DNA from: Chlamydoabsidia padenii
Taxonomy: Eukaryota > Mucoromycota > Mucoromycetes > Mucorales > Cunninghamellaceae
Direction: 5' to 3'
Length of the DNA: 64,000 nt
NCBI GenBank assembly: GCA_025330725.1
Contig: JAIWND010000022.1
Location: forward strand, 372,001-436,000
The notes beneath the pieces were generated by a model, which saw only the letters and a program-made list of their open reading frames with translations, was not told the origin of the DNA and did not search any database. Both the position numbers and the translations under genes were made by a program. The number at the start of each line of letters is the position of its first letter. Within the stretch, counting starts at the first letter, position 1. Positions 11,043 through 23,257 of the stretch are shown here, piece by piece.

Positions 11043-13695
11043 TCAATAAAATATCGATTCATTACTATCATTTTGAGAAGGTGCGTCTAGATCCACGTAA
11101 GAAGTTACTTGACGAGGATCTCTTGGCATCATACTATCCAGTAAACTAAATATAATGATGTTGATGAATATAACACATATGTTTTGTCATTTGTTCTTGT
11201 TTTACCTGGCTGTTGATGAGGGTGGGGGTCGATTGAAAGCTTGAGGATTAGCAGGGTGCATGACCATGTTTGGAGGAGCAGATCCATTGGTGGTTAGAGG
11301 ACGATAAACAACGAATGGATAAGATGGATTGGCTGATCGATTCATAGACAAGTTTGCTGCACCCATACCCATACCATTCATTGCCATGTTGGGATTCATT
11401 GCCATGGCGGTATTCATGTTGAGTTTGTGATGATTCTGTTGTGGTGTTAAATGATTAGGATCACATACATAGTTGTTGTAATAGGTGGTTCTTTGTTTAA
11501 TGTCGTCTATTTTTTCAGAATGTTTGCTGTTGATGTGTTTTTCAACATAGTCGTATCCTTTAAACGCCTTGTTGCAATCATCCACTTTACATCGATACTT
11601 TGTTGAATGTTCCCGGTGTGTATTGTTTGCATAAAAGTCCTCGAGTTCACTATAGACAAATTAATAATAATAAAAAAAAAGAGTTGTTAGGTTGATTGAA
11701 TATGTTAATGTTGTCAAACTTACTCTTCAAGTATTTTCCCGCCCAGTTTTTCTAATGTTCGATTCCGAGGTTTTTCATACTTGAGTGAGAGTTTTGAATC
11801 CAGGTTTTTGGCCCATGCGAGTTCTATAATAAATGATAAATAAATAAAAAGATGAGTGGTGTTTTTGATCTATTTACCTCCTTTTTCATTAGTGGCGGGT
11901 GTTGAATCGTCTTGTTGAAGCTTCTTTTCAGGAGATTTACGGCAATGAGGTTCCATACATTTTCGATCCAGGTCTTCCTTCGAGTCACATTCTAATCCAC
12001 AGTAATAGCACATCATATGCACCCGGCGAAGATAAGTAATCAGCAAATCCAATTCCTTTTTGACACCATCGATAGACATGTCCTGATCTTCTTCGTTATC
12101 TGATGTATTGTTGTGAGGAGTGCCTTGACGAGAGTTATCTTTTGCCTTTTTCATGATTGAGTTTGCACGGTCCACCACCTTTCTTGCACCTTTAACACCT
12201 AAAAAGGAATCCATTGCTTTTGCCACTGCGTATGCTTGATCCACATCATGTCGTAATCGTTCGTTAGTACTACTGATTTCAAGAGCTAATCGTGGTGTTC
12301 TAATTAAAGGTTCTTGATTCTTCTTGTTCATAGCCAAATGGAATATAAAATCGTCGACCTATCATAGAAGAATAAGAAGGGGAGTTGGTATGAATCATAA
12401 AATGGTATCATATTTAATTAATTTACCACTTGTTTGTCCAGTTTGTTGAACGCTTCCTGCATATCTGTGCCTTTTTTAAAATTGATCCAGCCTATACGAT
12501 GGAATCGTCGATTCGGTCCAGGTTCTGATAATGCTAAATAATCGAATCCTTCCATTGTTTCACATAACTATCATAAAACAATATACATTTAGAATGACCT
12601 TTTTCTTGTTTTGATTTTTTCCCTTTATTACCTTCAAGATATTTTCCCGGGGAATAGTAGGAAGGACAGTTTTGATCACTAGTCGATTTTCATATATGTC
12701 ATCATCATCATCTTGTTGTTGTTGTTGTCCCTCTTTAATGTCGACACCATGATAAGATTCACCTTCATCTAATACCACTTGATCCATTAATCCTTGATCC
12801 AGTTCCTCCATGAATTGATCCAAATACCGTAATCGACGTTGCTTGAGTTCTTGTTTACGAGGTTCCGATAGGACAGGATGATACTTTTCCAAAAACCATT
12901 GCTTGTCCTTGTTGGCTTCGAAAAAGTTGGCTAGTTGTTTTGCATGGAAGGCATCCTTGTAACGATCATAGCGTCGTCGAGAATCGTGGTCGTCAAACCG
13001 TTTGTAAGGATGGGTATAGCGTAAATAGTCACAGTATTGCTTGAATGGGATAATGTAATCAAATGTATCAGGATTTGCAGGTTCGATGCCCCTACTATTA
13101 GATATAAACAAAAAGCAATTGAATCGGTTAGTTTCGCGCATAGTATCATGATTTTCTTCCCATCCCTGCTTACCTATGTGGAGGACGCCGCCTATCCCTT
13201 TCATCTAACCAAGACAAGACAACAAACGAGAGTGAGAGAGGAGAGACATATGAAGAAGATGAGTCAATCAAAAACAAATGTATCCCGAGCCATTCAAAGT
13301 GATATATAGTTTACCATAGTGAGTATTCGACCTAGACCGACGACGATCATCATCATCAACATCATCATCATCATCATCTTCATTATTTCCACCTTCATCA
13401 TCTTGAGAAGAGCTGTCGTCCGTATATCTGCGTCTTGATTGTCGGTGTCTTTTTCTATCTGCAAACATTTCATAAAAGAAGGTGAGTTAGTCAAACAACT
13501 ATATAAAAAGGGAGCTCTTTGCTTACCTATGGATGGGGACCGTGAATGTCTTGACCGTCGAGAGCGTTTACGGTGATCCACACTGTCGTCACGTTCATTT
13601 TCATAACGGCCCCTACGTCGTAATTGGAGTGTTTCATCATCGCTTTCAGAAGAGTCTTGAGAAGTGTTTTTTCTTGAAGGAGGAGATGATGACAT
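11043..13695 (-). CDS. ARS2: ARS2/SERRATE homolog (RNA-processing zinc-finger protein)
   Basis: Links the nuclear cap-binding complex to RNA decay, 3'-end processing and small-RNA pathways. Exons in transcript order: 13527-13695, 13315-13458, 13174-13204 (31 bp), 12632-13091, 12427-12567, 11878-12358, 11724-11823, 11206-11649, 11043-11145; 690 aa in one frame. The N-terminus is Ser/Arg/Asp-rich (SESDDETLQLRRRGRYENE, then a DDDDDDVDDDD run). Next is the conserved DUF3546-like part (KQLANFFEANKDKQWFLEKYHP), then a single C2H2 finger near residue 530-553 (CKVDDC...HINSKH). The extreme C-terminus reads YVDLDAP...SIFY, the family hallmark found in human ARS2 and S. pombe Pir2. The 5' border of the 460-bp exon is uncertain by 3 nt because two TAG acceptors lie in tandem at 13092-13097. 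Confidence 0.9.
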
Positions 13696-13737
13696 TAGGA
13701 ATGAATTATAAACTAAAAGAAAAAATGGTGAGTGGGG

Positions 13738-13771
<34 letters not shown>

Positions 13772-13804
13772 CTATTATTATTTTTTCTGTTCTTACACCA
13801 ATGG

Positions 13805-13817
13805 TCGGGATTTGAAA
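13805..13817 (+). promoter_or_regulatory. Dispersed motif TCGGGATTTGAAA upstream of ARS2
   Basis: Exact-core copy 110 bp upstream of the ARS2 start codon; on the ARS2 strand it reads TTTCAAATCCCGA. The distance matches copies in front of several other genes here. Confidence 0.5.
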
Positions 13818-14570
13818 TGATCACCACCCCTTCACGCAAATCCAAGCGATCATATAACATTTGTAATAAAACAAACAATCTGTATCATGATATGTAAACT
13901 AACTCGGTCATTAGCCTAAAGCATTAACATTGATGACACCAGATCGATTGATAAGGTCGGTCGAAATGCACCAGCATAACTATTTTCCTCTCTTCTTTTA
14001 AAACTGTTGTTCTTTCCACAAAAGAACTTTTTTTTTTTCCCATTGTACATTATACATACAAAAACAATCATTGTTTAATATGGTCATCATCGGTTTGGTT
14101 TTTTATTCGTCATGAGAAAATGAATGAACTTTTGTTCACAAGTAGGAAATCATGCATGCAAAACTAAAAAGGAAAATATCGGGCTTTAAAAGGTTTGACA
14201 TGGGCTTTCAAAAGTTTAGACATGCATATCACACCATGAGCATTATCGTATCATGGGTCATCTTACCATTGTCATGATCATGAAGGGAAGAAAAAAAAAA
14301 AAAAAAAAAAGAACGTAGATAGAATCATGAGGTAGCTTTCATGAGGCGATGGTGTGATATGATGATCCAACTGTGCATACCCTTACGATCATCGGGGCTG
14401 ATATATAAAATATCAAAAAAAAAAAAAAGACCACATTCAATTGAAACCAGATTTCAATCATCGAACGATGTTGAGATTTCATGCACCGCAATCAATGTTT
14501 CTTCTCAACCTCAGACATCCGACACCTTACTAATTTGTTCGACCTGATCAAACAAGGGTTTGGTTTTTTA

Positions 14571-14578
14571 TATAAATA
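14571..14578 (+). promoter_or_regulatory. TATA box of the GAPDH gene
   Basis: TATAAATA lies 79 bp before the GAPDH start codon and is followed by a T/C-rich leader with long T tracts, as expected for a highly expressed fungal glycolytic gene. Confidence 0.55.
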
Positions 14579-14656
14579 AGAAGAGTTTTTGATGCAAAAC
14601 TTTTTTTTTCATTATTACTCTCATCACTTATATAATAAGAATTTCAACTAAACAAC

Positions 14657-15751
<1,095 letters not shown>

Positions 15752-16002
15752 GTATTCTTTTAGCATATAGTCTCTAGTTAGATATAATTTGTATATACAA
15801 TCAATAAAAAATCTAGTCATTTTGTCATATTAAACAAAACAATAAAGTGTCTGACGATCGCTTGTAATTCCGATCCCTTGTTTCATTATACCCCCCTTCT
15901 TCATTTTATCCCAACATATCATATCCCTTGTCTTTGTTATATCCCATCACATCACCTAATCATCATCCCATGTTTAGTAAAACAATCATCCTAATATTTT
16001 TA

Positions 16003-16863
16003 TTAAAAAACCGTCATTAAAGCAAAACAAGCATAAAATAATCCTACAGGGTATATAACTAAAAGGCGTTGATCGTGCATATGCAACACACTGGTAAACA
16101 TTGCCGAGCTTGAGAGGGTGCACCAAATGATACTTATGACGGCCAAGCTGAGACCAACGCGACCGCCTAGTTGTAATACAATGCTGATCCCACTGAGCAT
16201 GGCCATCGGTAACAGACAATAACCAAGGACACTTGCTGTTAAAGCCCAGTTGACACCTACTTGTTGTGACATCATGTTCAATAAAAGGTAGATCGATCCA
16301 ACACCCAGTACACCAACACCATAGATATATCCAAAGTGTACTTTGCCTGATAACATTAGCCCAAGTCCATATAAAAAGAGATAAAGTAAAGGTCCGGCTA
16401 GATCTGTATCGTCCATAACTGATGGTGGTATGGATCGGAATGGAATCAATACCATGAGGCTCTACACAACAGACAAAAAGTCATTAGGAGATATCATCGC
16501 CTTTTCTATTTTTTTTTTTTTTTTTTTTTTTTTAGGGGGTGAATACTTTACCTTGTCCTTGATGTGATAAAAGTTGACACCTAATTCTTCCAATAACGGG
16601 GCTTCACCAGGTAGCCCTGTCGTACCAAAAGCACTCCAAAACCCATACACGGGATCATTGTATCCACCATCCATTGCCATAGTGCCAGAAGGAGGTGATG
16701 TATAGTAAGAAGACGGATCGTATGTTGAGTGTTGCTGTTGACCATAGGTTGAAGCACCGTTATAGAATTGAAGATCGTCTTTTTGTTGTTGGTTTGATGT
16801 TTGTGGTGGATAATAGTTGTTGGGGGTAGTAGAGTTGACATCAAAGAGGATAGAGTCAGCCAT
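16003..16863 (-). CDS. YIP1: Yip1/YIPF5-family Golgi-ER membrane protein
   Basis: Multi-pass protein of ER/Golgi vesicles that binds Ypt/Rab GTPases. Exons 16552-16863 and 16003-16461; 256 aa. The N-terminal third is polar, Gln/Tyr-rich and cytosolic, ending in the family signature (WSAFGTTGLPGEAPLLEELGVNF), which resembles YIPF5. The second exon encodes about five hydrophobic helices (LLYLFLYGLGLML, YIYGVGVLGVGSIYLLL, TASVLGYCLLPMAMLSG, VISIIWCTLSSSAMF, LLVIYPVGLFYACFALM). The intron has a run of about 25 T on the sense strand next to the donor. The motif GCGGGATTTAAA lies about 94 bp upstream. Confidence 0.9.
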
Positions 16864-17177
16864 ATTGTGTAAGATTACGATAATAATATAAAAGAGAGAG
16901 AGAGAGAGAGAGAGAGATTAAGGAGTCAAGATTTTATGTCAGTTTTTATTAAACTATTTAAATCCCGCTGTCTAAAAAAGGCAGACAGGGAGGAGAAGAG
17001 CATTGATGAATTGACGTGTAAAAATGTACATATTGTTTAAAAGGTGTTTTTAAATACGTTGGGAAGATACAAAGGTAGATGATGTTAATGATGTTGATGA
17101 TAATAGAATGTCGGTAAAGTTCCGATAGAGGTGTTGTTGTTGCTGTTGTTGTTGTCGTCGTCGTCGTTTAGAGAAGT
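16864..17177. other. Spacer between NHP2 3' end and YIP1 5' end
   Basis: Contains a GA repeat (16892-16917), the motif variant TTTAAATCCCGC at 16957-16968 in front of YIP1, and a CAA/CAG-type repeat near 17132-17165 in the NHP2 3' region. No gene seen. Confidence 0.45.
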
Positions 17178-17787
17178 CTAATAAACCAAAGCTTCATCCT
17201 ATAATATCACAAGTTAGTAAAAAAACAACAACAACAAGGTAATCATTCCCATTTAATCGTATTGATCACTTACCAACTTTTTGGCTTCAGAGAAGCATTC
17301 TTCATAGATTTCCTTGTATTCTTCAGCAGCCTTGAGATCCTTCTTTTGACCACCCAATACCACCATAGTGACAGACGTAGGTCGCTTGGTTGATGAGGCT
17401 TCACCCAATTCTTCCTTGGAAGGCACAAACACATAGGGAACATTAGAGTCTTCACATAACACAGGCAAATGAGCAATCACATCGATAGGAGAGATATCAC
17501 CAGCAATAACCACCAATCCCTTTTCACCTTTTCGAAGTGCTTTGCCGACTTCCTTGACACCACGACGGACATGCTTGGCCTTGCTAGCTATTTATGTAAA
17601 GAGAGGATTAATCAGTATAAAGATCAAAAAGTCAATAGGTGTTTATTTTATTACCTTTCTTGACAGTCTTGTGAATCTTCTTGGTGAATTTTTCTTCGGC
17701 CATGGGATGAGCAATAGGGGAAGCGAACCGAGCCACGTCGGTAGTTTGCACCTTCTTTTCCTTCTTTTCCTTCTTGTCTTTAGCCAT
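17178..17787 (-). CDS. NHP2: H/ACA snoRNP protein NHP2 (L7Ae family)
   Basis: Kink-turn binding subunit of H/ACA RNPs, which pseudouridylate rRNA in the nucleolus and act on telomerase RNA in animals. Exons 17655-17787, 17274-17587 and a 21-bp last exon 17178-17198; 155 aa, the family length. The N-terminus is Lys-rich (MAKDKKEKKEKK). The L7Ae fold carries the family signature RRGVKEVGKALRKGEKGLVV followed by IAGDISPIDVIAHLPVLCED and VPYVFVPSKEELG. The C-terminus ends in KKLDEALVY. The gene is divergent from the ClpX gene, with a shared 236-bp promoter region that contains motif-like sites near 17888 and 17908. Confidence 0.92.
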
Positions 17788-18023
17788 TGTGTTGTGTGTG
17801 TGTAAAAAAAAAAAGTTGAAAGAAAGGAAAAAAGTTTTTTTTTTTTTTTGGGAATCAAGGAAAGCCACCGCTGTCGCTGAAAAAAAAAAGACGGAATTTA
17901 AAACCATTCGCCTGATTTCAATCCCAATGCATGACGACTGACTCTCCTTACTGATATTCACACACACCCGTTTTCTTCCTTCTCTTTCACTTTATTTTTA
18001 GCTTTTATACAAACTGACCTCTG

Positions 18024-20412
18024 ATGAAACCATCATCTACCATTTATCACTCTATTCCTACACATCTACTACATACTTGGCGCCAGTTGGCTGTGTCCTC
18101 AAATTACAAACATCTTGCTAGATCGCTGGCCACGCCATCTGGTTATCGTAGACAGGTGATGCCTATCCTTCATTCACAGTACAGGCACCCTACCTCCTTA
18201 TTTTTACTGTCATCTAAACGTTGTATTGCAACAACTCGGCCTGCTTTGCATTATACTGGCATGGGTTATCCTGGTGGTCCTGACTCTGGGCGAGACTATT
18301 CAGGTGGAATGGTCATGAACGGTGCTGATGATACTACGGAATTAGTAAGTCTCACTGACCCACGAACAGTAAGTAAAAAAAGACATCAAAAAAAAAGAGG
18401 GGGCATAACAAAAGTGGGTATTACTTTTTTTAACACCATCTTTCTCTTGTAGATTGTCAAACACTTGGATGACTACATCATTGGTCAAGCCAGGGCAAAG
18501 AAGATTCTTGCGGTGGCTATTTACAATCATTATAACAGGGTGCGTGCTAATCTTTTCCGCCAAGAACAACAAGAAAAGGAAAACACACCTCTATCGGTAC
18601 ATATGCTGGGGAACGCAAGTACAGGTAAAATCACCACCTCCAACACGGGAGCAATCTCCACACCTGGGACAAACAGCCCTGCAACATCAACAACAGCACC
18701 TTCCACCATGGGTAACTCAACACCATCATTAATCCATCCAGCCTCTTCTCAATCCAATTTGTCTTATTCAACAAATCCACCTACAACTCCATCTTCATCA
18801 GACTCGATGTTACATTCGACACAACAAATTGAACATCATCATTCCACTCTACAACATGATGATTATACTGGTCCCAGTCATCCTTCGATTATATCCAATG
18901 GACTGGATTCTTCAGAACGACTACTATCATTTGGTAAGGATATGCAAGTAGAGGGGGGGGTGGCGGGACAAAAAGAAAAAAATTCACGTGATAGGGGCAA
19001 TTATTTATTGTTATCAGCGACTAATCCTTCTTCTTCTATAGGTACACAACGTCGGGCCAGTTGGTTAAATCCTCCTACTGAAGGTGGTGCAAACACTTCT
19101 TCTTCTTCTTCTACTCATCACAAAACTGGATTCGACACAAGTACAACAAGGCAAGATGATATGGTCGTGCATGATAAAAGCAATGTCTTATTGATTGGGC
19201 CTACGGGATCAGGTACTGGAACAGCCTGACATAACTATACTTGTTACTAATGCTTTGTGTGTATGTATAGGAAAAACCTTATTGGCACGTACCTTGGCTC
19301 AGATTCTTGAAGTACCATTCTCTGTAAGTTGTATAAAAAAAAGGGGGGAGTTGGACTCGAGGCAACTTGAAAATTCACCATTTTTATTTTATGTTTTATA
19401 GAGCAGCGACGCTACACCTTTTACTCAAGCTGGCTATGTAGGTGAAGATGTGGAATTAGTGATCCATCGATTACTACAGGTAAATCTCTCTCTCTCTCTC
19501 TCTTACAAAACCAATGCATTGACTTAAATTTTTTTTTCCATTAATTTAGGCGTGCGACTATGACGTAAAACGGGCCGAAACAGGAATTGTATTTATCGAT
19601 GAAATAGACAAGATCTCTCGAAGATCGGATTCTTCCTCTGGATCTCGTGATGTTTCAGGGGAAGGTGTTCAACAGGTAAAGAACTAACACAGACAAGAAC
19701 GATGATGATCATGTGAACTAATGGTTTGTTTTGAATATAGTCATTGTTACGTATGCTTGAAGGAACCGTAGTAAACATTGTGGACAAGTCAGGCAATGCT
19801 CCTAGTCATCGACGTGGAGGTGTAACAGGCAATGTACCTATGGGTGGTGGTGGCAGTGGTGGTCCTTCCACAGGTGCTAAAGGTGAATCTTACTCGGTAG
19901 ATACAAGTAACATTCTATTTATACTCAGTGGTGCCTTCATTGGATTGGACAAGACTGTGAAAGATCGTATTGCAAAAGGGGTAAGAATGAAATAGAATCA
20001 GGACAAAAAATAAAAAATAAAAAATAAAAGATTGGCTAACGGTATTTATGCATTAGTCTATTGGGTTTGATGCTGTGATTCAATCTGCTAATGATGATGT
20101 TATTATGCAAGATGGCAAATCTACATTACAACCTCTTGATATGGTGGAACCTTCAGGTAAAGTACCTCCCTCCCTTCCCGTCTTGATGAGAACTAGACTG
20201 ACTCTTCTTCTTCTTAGATCTCGTGCAATATGGTTTGATTCCCGAATTCGTGGGTCGATTACCTGTGTTGGCCAATGTCAACAGTCTATCCAAGGAAGAT
20301 CTTGTCCGTGTCTTGACCGAACCCAAGAACTCATTACTGAAACAATACGAAGCCCTCTTCAAACTAAGTCAAGTAAGACACACACACACACACACAATAT
20401 TGGATCAGCTAA

Positions 20413-20454
<42 letters not shown>

Positions 20455-20774
20455 CTGGTGGGAAATAGATTGATCTTCGATTTAGTCAGGCGGCACTACA
20501 CAATATTGCAGAACTGGCATTGGAAAAGAAAACAGGGGCTCGTGGACTTCGACGTATTATGGAAAACGTACTTTTGGATCCGATGTTTGATACGCCCGGT
20601 AGTAACATCAAACAAGTGGTGATTGATAGTGATGTGGTGAACAAGAAGAAATCGGCCTTATACCTACGCAATAACCAAACTTCTTTGGGTGACAAGATGA
20701 TTGCTGCTGATGATGGACTCCCTGACTTTGTATCCTCAATACCCTCTGTGCGCCAACAAATGTCCCAACAATAA
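18024..20774 (+). CDS. MCX1: ClpX-type AAA+ unfoldase, mitochondrial
   Basis: ATP-driven protein unfoldase of the mitochondrial matrix. Exons 18024-18368, 18453-19212, 19271-19323, 19402-19479, 19550-19675, 19741-19980, 20057-20156, 20218-20372, 20469-20774; 720 aa. The N-terminus is Arg/Ser-rich without acids, as in a mitochondrial presequence, and there is no Cys4 zinc domain (as in yeast Mcx1). Core motifs: [23 protein letters not shown]; Walker A GPTGSGKT at about 364-371, interrupted by an intron between G and K; pore loop GYVGEDVE; Walker [28 protein letters not shown]; arginine-rich [15 protein letters not shown] near residue 535 corresponds to the IGF loop that docks ClpP. Residues about 165-355 are a Ser/Thr/Asn-rich insertion before Walker A, longer than in other ClpX proteins; part may be an unrecognised intron. 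Confidence 0.9.
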
Positions 20775-21107
20775 TAGTCTAGCACATTACTTGATTTACG
20801 TTTTTTTTTTTTTTTTTTTTTGATAGTTTAGTTATCATTATCCTTTGAATAAATAAAATAACCACGTTGTGCATCATTTTTTTTTTGTACAACAATATAT
20901 ATCCTATCATGGCAACGTGACAAATAGATTCACACGCAGGGTGGGAAATAAAATTGACTTTATTGAGGTTTTTCTTCCAAAAAGAAAAAAAGTACAACTA
21001 AAGAGGAATAAGTAAATAGGGGTGATTTATGTCAATAGATGATCAAAAATACAATGTTTGTAAAACAAAATAAAGTAAAAAAGGATAGGGGGGGTGATTA
21101 AACTAAT
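20775..21107. other. Convergent 3' spacer ClpX/IDO
   Basis: Holds 3' UTRs of both genes with AATAAA-type signals on each strand and two T tracts (20802-20821 and near 20878). No gene seen. Confidence 0.5.
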
Positions 21108-23114
21108 CTATCTACGAAGAAGCATGTCAGTCCATGTTTTTGATTCTTGAGTCACATTTAATGAGATTTTCATATCAGCGGTTTCGTCCCTTGATTGTTT
21201 TAAAAATGGCATGACATTTGTTCCACCCGTGCCACGGACAACGCCAGTCTTGGGATCCACGTGTTTAGCCAAACCTAATTGCGGGAATTGTGAGCTGACC
21301 TTGGCGGAAGGAGATCCTTCCCGGATACCGGGATGAGTTTCCAATGCTGTCTGAGGGTATAACATATTGTGCAGCGCCTTCTTGTTGTTGACATCCTGTT
21401 CTTGATCTTGTGTAGTGGTGTCATTGTCGCCAGTCTTCTTTTTTTCCATGGCAAATCCACCGTGAGCAATATTAGGCCCCTTGCGAGCCTGGTTGACAAT
21501 ATATAGACTGACGATCTGTACATGCTTGTCCCGGAATAACTTGAGTTGGTGTAAACAGTCATTGTAAAGGTCGATCAATCCACGTTCTTCGTCGGATAAT
21601 TCGCCAGTATGAAGAAGAGCCTCCAGGTGCATCATAAAAGGTCGAATATTGGCGGCAGTTTCCAGATCTTCCAAAAAATCTCGATGTTTCTCCGGCATGT
21701 ATTTACGCATGGCTCGTAAAAAAGCATTCCGGTTAGTGCGTTTGTAAGGTGGCAGAGGCGTGGTGGCACCAGACGATGTGTGGGAGTGATCGAGTTCATC
21801 GGCAGGTCGAGTAGAAGGTAAATGACGGTATCGATCATTCTTGTCAACCGGTGATTTCGTCATTGCCAGAGGAGAAGATAAGGGTGATGATGATGGTGGT
21901 TTTTCGCCAACAGGATGATGTTCCACACCAAAAGCCACATCAAAAGTAGCAATCAAACTACTTTGGGCAGCACTTCCACCTGCATAACGTCGGTACTGAC
22001 GCAATAGTCGTTCACCTTCATCTAAATGACTAATATCAGCATATTCGTCGGTTTCAGCTGACCAGTGCGAGTCGACACCTTCATAAATGAGACCAAGAGG
22101 AAGACCCGCTTCCGCCATATTTTCCCACCCTGCCAGATAAGGACGGATTTTCCAGTAAAAGACATACGGATCGCATTTTTCAAACATACGATGCAATACA
22201 GTGTTGATATCGGCCAAAGCATCACGGATCGTGGTTAGATCTGACTTTAGTCCATCGTAGTTACCATCTTGGATATTGTTGATACAGGATAGGATGGCAG
22301 CAGGACATTTGGAGCCAGCACTTTCAATAGCAGTAGTGATTAAATAAAACCATGATTCATCAAGTGATCCAGAATAAGTGGCAAGGGTTGTCAAGTTACT
22401 ATCCAATATTATAAAATGTTACGTATACATTAGTCATGGGGTTATCATCATGCATCTGCGCTTCGGATATTTGTAAAACTTACCTTAAATCAATCGGTCC
22501 TTGTGAATCGAGTAAACGGTAATTCCATAACACAACTGCTGCATGACAGACAACAGGACAGAGACCAAGATAATCAGCAACACCTGTCCAAGGGACAGCA
22601 AGATTGGCAGGTAAGGTCTAACGTGAGAAAAATAAGGTAAAGGGAATTAGTCTTTATCCGACGATGTAACACAGCAAGGTGTCATATTGAAAGGGTCGGA
22701 GCTTCTTTTTTTTGTTGTTGTTGTTATTTTAAAGGTGTACTTACTTCAGAAGCTTCTTCATGTTTACCCCATACGTAACTGTGTGATAACATACATAAGA
22801 TAAGGAAGGCCCGGCGGTATTCTTCAGTGGTATTGAGTTTATTATGGTTCAACAATGGCATCTAGTTTGAAGAGAGAGAGAGAGAGAGAAAGTGAGTATA
22901 GAGAGTAAAGGATAGGTTTGTTTGTTTGTCTGTCTTTTACCTTGTGAATTTGTTCACGTAGTTTTCCAGCCAAAAGAAGCCCGTTAAAGTCATCCATCAT
23001 ATCTTCCCAAGGTGTAAAGTAAGGATCAATGAGTCTTCGTAATGGAGGTTCGGAAGGTAGAAATCCAGTGGTAGCAGAGATGTCATATTCTTCTAATGAG
23101 CGCATGCTTGCCAT
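21108..23114 (-). CDS. BNA2: Indoleamine/tryptophan 2,3-dioxygenase (IDO family)
   Basis: Haem enzyme that opens the indole ring of tryptophan to N-formylkynurenine, the first step of de novo NAD synthesis. Exons 22941-23114, 22745-22861, 22484-22617 and 21108-22398; 571 aa, longer than animal IDO (about 400). Family landmarks in order: YDISATTGFLP; PLLNHNKLNTTEEYRRAFL; YVWGKHEEASETLPANLAVPW; a run equal to the IDO core LAGWENMAEAGLPLGLIYEGV; YAGGSAAQSSLIATFDVAFGV; MRKYMPEKHRDFLEDLE; and KHVQIVSLYI near 433, whose His is the expected proximal haem ligand. Then comes GTGGTNVMPFLKQSRDET. The extra length sits in a Ser/Pro-rich loop (about 245-290) and in a charged stretch before GTGGT. A run of 35 A (T on the sense strand) lies about 110 bp upstream of the start. 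Confidence 0.93.
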
Positions 23115-23214
23115 GATGAGATTGGATAATTTGTTTAGTAAAAGAAATAGGAGTAAATAGGTAGGAGTGAATAGTCTTGTTTTTGACAGGAATAGAAGAG
23201 AGAGAAGAAGAGGG

Positions 23215-23257
<43 letters not shown>

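Larger units (their letters stand above)
13696..14656. other. Divergent ARS2/GAPDH promoter region
   Basis: Contains a run of about 31 A at 13738-13768 (poly-T on the ARS2 strand), the motif TCGGGATTTGAAA at 13805-13817 (110 bp from the ARS2 start), a related CGGGCTTTAAAA near 14178, and the GAPDH TATA region near 14571. No gene seen. Confidence 0.55.
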
